Assembly: GCA_012840975.1 (NCBI GenBank)
Contig: DUVP01000032.1
Location: forward strand, 1 to 64,000
Origin: Mogibacterium sp.
Lineage (GTDB): Bacteria; Bacillota; Clostridia; Peptostreptococcales; Anaerovoracaceae
Direction: 5' to 3'
DNA length: 64,000 nt
Below are positions 42,766 through 51,300 of the stretch, piece by piece. The first letter of the stretch is position 1; each line of letters starts with the position of its first letter. Below the pieces are notes generated by a model that made no database searches, was not told the DNA's origin, and worked only from the letters and a program-made list of their open reading frames with translations. Both the position numbers and the translations under genes were made by a program.

Positions 42766-44640
42766 TCAAACAGCATGTTCGAACTGTGCATTGTACAAAT
42801 CCGCATAGAATCCGTTTCGTGCGATAAGTTCTTCATGTGTTCCCTGTTCTACAATATCTCCCTTATCCATTACAAGAATACGATCTGCATTTCTTATTGT
42901 CGAAAGCCTGTGTGCAATTATGAAACTTGTTTTTCCTTCAGTCAAAACATCCATTGCATTCTGAATTTCTTCTTCAGTTCTCGTATCGACAAATGATGTT
43001 GCCTCATCCAGAATAAGAAGTTTTTTGTCAGCAAGGATTGCTCTGGCTATTGTTAAAAGCTGTCTCTGACCTTCGGATATATTTGTTGCATCCTCGTTGA
43101 GAATCATATCATATCCTCCCGGCAGAGTGCGAATAAAATGGTCTGCTTTCGCTGCTATTGCAGCCTTTATTATATCATCATCACTCGCATCTTCCCTGCC
43201 ATATTTTATATTATCTCTTATCGTCCCGCTGAAAAGCCAGGTATCCTGTAGAACCATAGCAAAATTCTTTCTGTGGTCACTACGCCTGAAATTGCGAATA
43301 TCCTTTCCGTCCAATTTAACTGATCCGCTGTTTACATCATAAAATCTCATAAGAAGCTTAACAATCGTTGTCTTTCCTGCCCCCGTTGGTCCTACTATTG
43401 CAACCTTTTGACCCGGCTTTACTTTTGTACTGAAGCCCTTTATAACAATTTCATCCTGATTGTATCCGAAAACAACATTTTCAAATTCGACTTCGCCCTT
43501 GATATCGCTCACATCCAAAGGATTTGCCGCGTTTTCACATTCCTCGTCTTCAGCCAGTAGCTCAAATACTCTCTCTGCAGCTGCCGCCATGGACTGAACC
43601 TGATTCATAATCTGTGCAATTTCCTGAACGGGATGGCCCAGATTTTTAACATATTGTACAAAAGCCTGTATATCACCTACACCGATACGTCCCTTGACGG
43701 CGAGTAACCCTCCAAGCATAACGACAGCGGCATATCCGAGGTTGCTTATTATTCTCATGGCAGGCCTCATAAGTCCCGATATAAATTGTGCCTTCCATGC
43801 AGATTCATAAAGTTTGTCATTCGATTTCTCAAATTCCTCTATAACAGATTCTTCCCGATTGAATGCTTTAACAACTATATGTCCTGTAAAATCCTCCTCT
43901 ATCCTGCCGTCTATTATTCCAAGATATTCCTGCTGTGCATTGAAATATTTCTGAGATATTTTTATGAACAATGCCATGATTCCGGCTGAAGCAGGTATGA
44001 CCATCAGTGCAACAATTGTCATACTCACATTAATAGTTAACATGACAACAACAATTCCTACAATGCTTACAACAGCCCATATAAAATTAGAAATACTTTG
44101 ACTTAAAGCTTGACCGAGAGTATCTATATCGTTTGTAATTCTGGATAAAATCTCACCTGTTTGAGTTTTTTCAAAATAACTGATCGGCATGCGATTTATC
44201 TTCTCGGAAACATCCCTTCTCATCTTATATACAATCTTCTGAGTGATATTTGTCATTATAAGTGCCTGAATGAATTGGGCAACAGCTCCTACCGCATACA
44301 GGAAGATCGTCATAAGGAGAACTTGCCCTATAGCTTCAAAATTTATACCGCCTGTTCCCTTTATTTTTGCTGCAACGCCCTGAGCGATCAGTGTTGTCGC
44401 CTGACCCATTACTTTTGGTCCAAGAGTTTCAAATATGGTCGCAACGGCAGTTATAAATACAACAAAAACCAATGCCGCTTTGTACCCCGACATATATTTT
44501 AAGGTATCGTAAACCGCCTTGCGGAAGTTCTGGGGCTTCTCGCCGGGTGCAAGTATTGCTCCGGGACCTCCACCGGGACCTCCATGAACTTGGCCTTTTC
44601 GCCTCTTATATTCTTTTCTTTCTCCTTGTTTGTCTGCCAA
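42766..44640 (-). CDS. ABC exporter subunit with canonical ATP site
   Basis: About 625 residues. The track start at 44700 overlaps the partner gene by 59 bases; a TTG at 44640 just after that gene's stop is more likely, but no strong ribosome site decides it. A glycine/proline-rich N-terminus (HGGPGGGPGAILAPGE) leads to six membrane helices and an ATPase with Walker A GPTGAGKTT, signature NISEGQRQ, Walker B LLILDEATS and H-loop IAHRLST. With the next gene it forms a heterodimeric exporter of the LmrCD/TmrAB kind. The cargo is unknown. Confidence 0.9.
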   Translation of the reverse strand: MADKQGERKEYKRRKGQVHGGPGGGPGAILAPGEKPQNFRKAVYDTLKYMSGYKAALVFVVFITAVATIFETLGPKVMGQATTLIAQGVAAKIKGTGGINFEAIGQVLLMTIFLYAVGAVAQFIQALIMTNITQKIVYKMRRDVSEKINRMPISYFEKTQTGEILSRITNDIDTLGQALSQSISNFIWAVVSIVGIVVVMLTINVSMTIVALMVIPASAGIMALFIKISQKYFNAQQEYLGIIDGRIEEDFTGHIVVKAFNREESVIEEFEKSNDKLYESAWKAQFISGLMRPAMRIISNLGYAAVVMLGGLLAVKGRIGVGDIQAFVQYVKNLGHPVQEIAQIMNQVQSMAAAAERVFELLAEDEECENAANPLDVSDIKGEVEFENVVFGYNQDEIVIKGFSTKVKPGQKVAIVGPTGAGKTTIVKLLMRFYDVNSGSVKLDGKDIRNFRRSDHRKNFAMVLQDTWLFSGTIRDNIKYGREDASDDDIIKAAIAAKADHFIRTLPGGYDMILNEDATNISEGQRQLLTIARAILADKKLLILDEATSFVDTRTEEEIQNAMDVLTEGKTSFIIAHRLSTIRNADRILVMDKGDIVEQGTHEELIARNGFYADLYNAQFEHAV

Positions 44641-44641
44641 A

Positions 44642-46699
44642 TTAATTACCCGATTCCGTAATTGCAAGTTGAGACTTAGCAATATCTTTGTAAATATCAC
44701 ACGACTTCATCAACTCATTATGCGTGCCTTTTCCTGCTATTTTCCCATTCTCCAACACTATTATCTGCTCAGCCTGCATGATAGTTCCTATTCTCTGGGC
44801 AACGATTATTTTTGCTGAATCCGCCATCTTTTCCGAAAGAGCTTTTCTGAGATTGGCATCAGTACGCATATCCAGTGCCGAGAAAGCATCGTCAAATATT
44901 AATATTTTAGGCTTCTTGATTATCGCTCTGGCTATAGAGAGTCTCTGTTTCTGTCCGCCCGAAATATTTGCTCCTCCCTGCGATATATCGCTTTCATATC
45001 CTTCGTCTTTATCTCTTATAAATTCCTCTGCCTGAGCGATTTCTGCGGCTTCTTCAATATCAATGACCGAAGCATCCTCCTTACCCCACCTTATGTTACT
45101 TTCAATTGTACCGGAGAAGAGAATTCCTCTTTGAGGAACATAGCCTATAGCATTTCTAAGTGATGAGAGACTGATATCTCTGACATCAATATCATCTATA
45201 GTTACCGAGCCGGAAGTTACATCGAAAAGCCTCGGTATAAGATTGACCAGTGTCGTCTTACCGCAACCGGTTGATCCTATTATAGCTGTGGTCTCGCCAG
45301 GTCTGGCCTCAAAGCTTATATCAGTAAGAACATTCTCTTCAGCATACGGATATTTGAATGAAACATTGTTAAACTTTAAAACTCCCTCCGAATTTGCCGT
45401 TAATTCATCCGCATCTTCTTTTTCATTTATGGATGTTTTTGTGTCAATTATTTCCGCAATGCGGTCTGCGGCTATCCCTGCCCTCGGAACAAATATAGCC
45501 AGGCCTGCTATCATCAGAAATGAGAACACAATCTCCATAGAATATGCAATAAATGCAGTCATAGTTCCTACCTGCAGTTCACCCATATCGATTCTGCCCG
45601 CAGCAACCCATGTTATCCATATCGAGAGTCCATACATTATTATCATAAGAAGTGGTGTCATCGATATCATTGCACGATTGACAAACAGCTGATTCTTATA
45701 CAAATCCTGATTTGCTTTGTCAAACCGTCTTTCTGCCGTTTCTTCTCTGCCGAATGCTCTTATTACCTGGATCCCGGTTATGATCTCTCTTGATACGGCA
45801 TTAAGAGCATCTACCAGTTTCTGCATAATCTTAAATTTAGGCATAGCTATTGAAAATAAAACAGCCATCATCAAAAGAATCGCAAGAACACCTATGATTA
45901 CTATAAAACCCATATTGGCACGAGTCTGATAAACTCTGATTATCGACCATATGCATATGGACGGGGCAAACAAAGCCAGTCTTAGCAGCATCATCGTTGT
46001 CATCTGAACCTGCTGAATATCGTTCGTTGCTCTTGTTATAATGGATGAAGTTTGAAACTTTGCCATTTCCGCATTGGAAAAAGACATTACATTGGCAAAA
46101 ATTTCCGACCTGAGATTCTTCGCTATACTTGCACCTACACGGGAGGAAAGGAATGCGACTCCACCCACTATAAAAAGAACGGCCAAAGTAACCAGCATCA
46201 TCATTCTGCCCATCCTCCACATATAGCGGTTCTGAATTGCAAGGATATCAAGTCCGGCTTCTTCGTTGCACATCACGGCATAGGCAATACCCATTGAAAG
46301 CTTTGTTTTATCGCCAATATCATCGAGTTTGTTTTTATTGAGTTTCTCCCGGTATCTGTCCAGAACAGGCTCTAGATACTCTTTATCCAGTACTGCCAGC
46401 TCCTTATCCGTTATATTTTTACGCTTAAATATATCCGGATTTTCTTCTTCAGCCTCATACAGCTCCTGCCATTTTTCGATCTGAACCGTATTCATGTGTC
46501 TTTGTAAAGCGACAGATTCCTCTATTGTTACGGCTTCAGGTAAAACATGCTCTACACCTTTATTCTGAATTCCTACATCGATCATCGCCTGTGTATACTG
46601 AGGAAGTTTCATCTGAAAAAAGGTCTGTGCCAGCATAAGCAGCAAGACCGCAAAAACCGTTCTTTTATATGGCAATAGATTTTTAAAGAGATTCTTCAT
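44642..46699 (-). CDS. ABC exporter subunit with degenerate ATP site
   Basis: 685 residues, with six membrane helices and an unusually long extracellular insertion between helices 1 and 2 (residues 45-155, rich in charged residues). The ATPase has Walker A GSTGCGKTT and signature NISGGQKQ, but the catalytic glutamate after Walker B is aspartate (LIFDDAFSALD) and the H-loop histidine is glutamine (IVAQRIGTI). These changes are typical of the non-hydrolysing half of heterodimeric exporters. It is translated first, directly before its partner. Confidence 0.92.
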   Translation of the reverse strand: MKNLFKNLLPYKRTVFAVLLLMLAQTFFQMKLPQYTQAMIDVGIQNKGVEHVLPEAVTIEESVALQRHMNTVQIEKWQELYEAEEENPDIFKRKNITDKELAVLDKEYLEPVLDRYREKLNKNKLDDIGDKTKLSMGIAYAVMCNEEAGLDILAIQNRYMWRMGRMMMLVTLAVLFIVGGVAFLSSRVGASIAKNLRSEIFANVMSFSNAEMAKFQTSSIITRATNDIQQVQMTTMMLLRLALFAPSICIWSIIRVYQTRANMGFIVIIGVLAILLMMAVLFSIAMPKFKIMQKLVDALNAVSREIITGIQVIRAFGREETAERRFDKANQDLYKNQLFVNRAMISMTPLLMIIMYGLSIWITWVAAGRIDMGELQVGTMTAFIAYSMEIVFSFLMIAGLAIFVPRAGIAADRIAEIIDTKTSINEKEDADELTANSEGVLKFNNVSFKYPYAEENVLTDISFEARPGETTAIIGSTGCGKTTLVNLIPRLFDVTSGSVTIDDIDVRDISLSSLRNAIGYVPQRGILFSGTIESNIRWGKEDASVIDIEEAAEIAQAEEFIRDKDEGYESDISQGGANISGGQKQRLSIARAIIKKPKILIFDDAFSALDMRTDANLRKALSEKMADSAKIIVAQRIGTIMQAEQIIVLENGKIAGKGTHNELMKSCDIYKDIAKSQLAITESGN

Positions 46700-46851
46700 A
46701 GCCTGATTATTATAACAAAAACATCGCAGTCCGCCTAATATTTTAGTAAATATATACGGTGGAATTGCGATGCAATTAATTTAATTATTAAATTAATTCA
46801 AATGTATTTCTTAATATCGTGTTTTTTATGATTTTACTGCATATTGTATTA

Positions 46852-47076
46852 TTATTTGCGGACTTTTATTCGCCAGAATTTATTCCCTTCTTTCTCATAA
46901 TCGAGAACTTCAATATTGTTCTCCTGACAATACTGAGGAAGATTTACAGTTGCCTCAGGACATGTGAACTCAACTTCTATCTCCTGACCTGCATCCGCCT
47001 CTGCAATAGCCTTCTTAAGCTCAATCAACGGAATCGGGCAATCCATCCCCTTTGTATCGATTTGAATTTTGTCCAT
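46852..47076 (-). CDS. TusA/SirA-like sulfur carrier protein
   Basis: 74 residues. The CPxP motif is GMDCPIPLIELKKAI; the cysteine carries persulfide (or possibly selenium) in TusA-family proteins. It lies 59 bases after a YeeE/YedE-type channel on the same strand, a pairing known for thiosulfate uptake and for selenium metabolism. Because a probable selenoprotein is also present here, a selenium role is possible but not shown. It lacks the C-terminal domain of YedF. Confidence 0.9.
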   Translation of the reverse strand: MDKIQIDTKGMDCPIPLIELKKAIAEADAGQEIEVEFTCPEATVNLPQYCQENNIEVLDYEKEGNKFWRIKVRK

Positions 47077-47135
47077 TGTTTACTCCTTTTGCTTTGTTAT
47101 ATATAAAAATATTGATAATTATTTTATCTTTCAGT

Positions 47136-48191
47136 TCATTTCTTGTTAATTCCAATCAAGAAGATTTTTGTTGCTGTCCATATTCCCAAAATGATAAACA
47201 GGAAAGCATACCATGATTTTAAGGAAAGCTGAGCTGTTCCGACAAAACCGTTGGAAATAAGACATCCAAGACCCCAGACTGAACCAATTGCCATAAGAAT
47301 ACTTCCGATTACAGATTTCAAAAGCACTTTCTTTGGCGGTACTACAATCGAGAACTCTTCCTGAATCAGAGTAGTTATAAACACTCCTATGACTATGCCT
47401 AAAACAAGCAAACTTCCCCATCCGAAGACCTTATCGAAAGGATTGCAGCCACCTGTAATGTATATAGGATCTGTTATTGCATATACCCAGGAAAGCAGAG
47501 GAACCGCAACCGAAAATCCATAATGTCTTCCGATCCCCTCGCTTACAAAGAAAGTTATTCCAAGTACTGTTCCTATGCTTATTGCAGCGGTTTCCGGAGA
47601 CATTATCTTCTCACATACTATATGGCGCCACCCGGTATATCTGCCCGGAATCTTAAATTTCGGTTTGTGCTTCTTTTTGTGACGATACATAAGAAAATAC
47701 GAAATTATAACTATTACTCCCCACAGGGCAATTGAGAGCCATGTACGGCGTATCGGTATATTATCCGCAGCCGTTCCTATCCCCCTCAGACCATCTGTAA
47801 TTCCTGTTCCGCCTCCCGCAGAAAAGAAATATCCGACTGCAAGAAAAACTGCAACTGACAGCCAGCCTATAATCCTGCCGTCACCACATTTGACTAATGT
47901 CGATGTGATACAGCCATTCATCATTACAGCTCCGAAGCCGAAGATAAAGCTGCCAAGTGCAACGGAAAGCAGCGAAAAAGGCGGTAGATTAGCAGGTATC
48001 ATTATAAGTCCTGCACGACCCAGTAATTGATATATCAAGCCCTCCGTGCTTATGATAGCCATAATAAGAACCATATTATAGCTATTCCTTTCAAGATAAA
48101 TATCTCTCACTTTTCCCGTAAGGCAAAATCTGCTCTTTTTAAGTATTATTCCGAATATTATTCCGATTATCAGTCCGGATATATTTGCCAC
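47136..48191 (-). CDS. YeeE/YedE family transporter
   Basis: 351 residues from GTG 48191, with AAGAAGG five bases before. About nine to ten membrane helices hold the conserved cysteines: FCLTGKVRD near the start, MMNGCITSTLVKCGDGR, TGGCNPFD and GLGCLISNGFVG. Family members import thiosulfate, and a related branch (YedE) is tied to selenium metabolism. The cytoplasmic TusA-like protein encoded just downstream would accept the sulfur or selenium. First gene of the pair. Confidence 0.9.
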   Translation of the reverse strand: MANISGLIIGIIFGIILKKSRFCLTGKVRDIYLERNSYNMVLIMAIISTEGLIYQLLGRAGLIMIPANLPPFSLLSVALGSFIFGFGAVMMNGCITSTLVKCGDGRIIGWLSVAVFLAVGYFFSAGGGTGITDGLRGIGTAADNIPIRRTWLSIALWGVIVIISYFLMYRHKKKHKPKFKIPGRYTGWRHIVCEKIMSPETAAISIGTVLGITFFVSEGIGRHYGFSVAVPLLSWVYAITDPIYITGGCNPFDKVFGWGSLLVLGIVIGVFITTLIQEEFSIVVPPKKVLLKSVIGSILMAIGSVWGLGCLISNGFVGTAQLSLKSWYAFLFIILGIWTATKIFLIGINKK

Positions 48192-48228
48192 GCGTACCTT
48201 CTTTCTTTGTTTGCAATACTTGTATTAA

Positions 48229-48258
48229 TTGCCCTCCCTGCCAACGGCAAGGAGGGCA
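48229..48258. terminator. Hairpin between yedE and the LRR gene
   Basis: TTGCCCTCC...GGAGGGCAA with an inner TGCC/GGCA stem. A T run (CATTTTTT) follows only on the plus strand, so termination of the minus-strand LRR transcript here is uncertain. Confidence 0.5.
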
Positions 48259-48302
48259 ATCATCATTTTTTAAATGTGCTTATTGTTGAATATAAATTCC
48301 GA

Positions 48303-51300
48303 TTATCTTAACCTATAAGATCTCAGATTTGACCAAGGTCCATAGATCCTCTTTCCGTCAACATTCTTATAAGCCCTGATCTTGTAGTAGAATCTCCTGT
48401 TTCTGGTTGTCCTGATTCTTGAAGTTCTTGAATACTTGTAAGACGGTCTCCTGATTGTTCTGAATCCCTTGGTTTTGTATCTTGATCTTACAATCTGGTA
48501 TCCGGATTCGCCGGGTATATTGGTCCATCTTACTCTTACATAGTTCCTTGATACTTTAGACACCCTAGGTCTTGGCAGCTTCTTCAGAGTATAGATATAT
48601 GAAGAATATTTTGAATCACCTGTATATTTAACACCATCTTCTTCAACATAAGGTGTAACCTTGAATCTATACCTTGCTCCGTCAACCAGATTAGCTTTTT
48701 TGAAATAGTTTTCAGTTGTGTCTTCAGACAGTACCTTATAATTTTTCCAGGTAGATCTCTTGTACTCCACCTTGTATTTAACCGCTCCTTCTTCCGCGTC
48801 CTGACTTGTCCAGCTCGCATGAATATCATCGTGTCCGTACAATTTGACATTCACTTTATCAACGGCTACCCACTCAAAGCCGAGAAGCTTTATTGTATGA
48901 TATTGAGCATCATCCCATTTGAGATGAGTAATCTCTCCGGTTGTAAGAAGAACTTTTCCGCTTGCATTCTTTCCGGCATTGTTCTGGAACGGCTCATTGC
49001 CCATTTCGACTAAGGTGGATGGTAAAGCCACTTCTTCCAGAAGTCCTTCCTTAAATGCTCCCGCACCTATCTTCTCTATACCTTCTTCAAGAACGAGTGT
49101 CTGGAGAGTTGTCGCTTTGTAGGTTCCCTCAAAAGCATTATCTCCGATCTCCTTAAGAGTTCCCGGTATTGTAAGATCCTGTATATGGTGTAAGTGGAAA
49201 GCTTTTTCACCGACTTTTTCTACAGATGCAGGTATTTCGAGTTTTGTAAGCCTTGCTCCGGCAAATGCAAAACCTTCAATCTCTGTAACCGTGTCAGGTA
49301 TCTTTATGTTGTCCAGGCGGATATTCATCGAGAATGCCCCCTGCGGTATAACGGTAACATTCTTAGACATCTTCAGCTCGGTAAGTGCATTCATCGAAAA
49401 TGCTCCTTTGCCCATTGAAGTTACCGTATCCGGAATAACCAGATTAGAGATTTTGTTGCCATGGAATGCGCTTGTTCCTATCTCTGTAAGCTGTAAAGCA
49501 TTTTCGAGCGGAACTGCTTCGAGACTGTTGTATTCGAATGCATTGTCTCCGATTGTCTGCAGTCCCTCAGGCAATACAACAGTTTCAATACCGTATGTTA
49601 CTTCTACATCAAATTTGCCAATAACATATTCATCTTCAGGACTCTGAAATGCAGCATCACCTATCGCTGTTATGGTAACTCCTGTCGGCGATGTGTTCGG
49701 CAGAACGAGATCATGATTGACTTTCCTCTTCTGATTACCGGATTCCGACCAGCCTGTTATAGTTGTCTCGTCTTCACTATAAGTAAAGTCATATTTATTC
49801 CAGCCTGTGCCTGCCATGTTGTCAAATTCAACAACGTGACCGGAACCATTGGTTATTACCTTTGTATAATCGCCGGCAGCCTGTGCCTGATCCTCGTTCA
49901 AAGTTCTCAGTATAACCTTACCGTCACCTACACCTGAAGCATTGTCCTTAAAGGCATCTTTATTTAATGTCGTAACTGTCTCAGGCAGGTCAACTACCTT
50001 GAGTATACTGCCTGCAAAAGACTTAGAGCCTATAGACTCCAGACCGTCATTAAGTGTGAGTTCTGAAAGTGTTCTTGGAAGACCTTCCTGTAATACTTCA
50101 AAAGCACCATTATCGATTTTATTCACTGATGCAGGAATAACTAGAGTCTCCAGTTGATGATTCCAAAAAGCATTTCTACCAATCGTTGTTAGCCTATCAT
50201 TTAACACCAGTGTTTTAAGCGGCACTCCTGAAAATGCATTTCGTCCTATTGATGTTACATTCTGTGGGATAACTAATTCTTCAAGCTTTTGCATTGAGAA
50301 AGCTCCTTGAGGAATCTCTGTTAGACCTTCAGAAAGTGTTAACGATTCTATTCTTATTTTGGCATCTGTATGTGTTGCAAAGGCTCCAGCTCCAAGTGTT
50401 TTTACACTATCAGGCAATCTTAAAGATACAATAGGTGCATTTTGGAATGCAGAGATACCTATCTCTTCAAAATTTTCCGGAAAGGTAAGAGATGTAATTC
50501 CCGTCTGATTACCTTGATTATCCATTTGTGCTTTGAAAGCAAAGTTCCCTATCTTCTTGAGAGTTTTCGGGAATATTATGGATGTAGGTACATATACCTC
50601 TATCACTTCAGTCCCTGTTTCCGGATCCATATATGTGTGGCTGTAGTCAAAGGTTCCGCCATTATAAGTTCCAGATCCTATTTCAGTAACCTCTACTCCA
50701 TCTGGACTTTGCTCAGGAATCACAAGATTACTGTTATTCTTTATTTTTACCTTTCCTATTTCGGAAAGACCTGTTACTGTTCCTTCATTATAAGTAAAGT
50801 CTTCTGCGTTCCAAGGTGCATCCTCAGCAGGAGCAGTCTGTCCTGCAAAGAGTTTCTGTACATTGCTCTTATAATCATCTATTCCGTCCAGGTGGGCTAT
50901 AGTTTGGCTTGGTTCAGTATCTACTATATACATATATACAACCCCACCCTTTTTTTCTGCTGCAGTCGATCCCGGCGGTACAGGTTCCTTGCCTGTATTG
51001 CCGATAAATGCCCATTTATCGACAACTATTGTCTCTGCCGGAAGTTGAACCGCTTTAATCTTATTCATCCCGAACGACATTCTTCCCAGGAATATCGGAA
51101 AATCCGTCGTCTCCGGCATGTTGACAGATGCAATCCGGTTCGTTGTACCGCTTGTGTTGCTTGCGAATGCCTGGCTTGACACAACCATGAGAGATGAAGG
51201 CAGTTTTACGCTTGTAAGTTTATTATCTTTGAATGCACCTGATGCAATAAACAATACACCTTCAGGAATATCTACAGTCTGAAGTTCATTTCCTGAAAAA

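Noticed and set aside
50442-51179. 245-aa plus-strand ORF inside the LRR gene
   Set aside because: Antisense shadow of a long repetitive coding frame; composition typical of the reverse strand of LRR codons.
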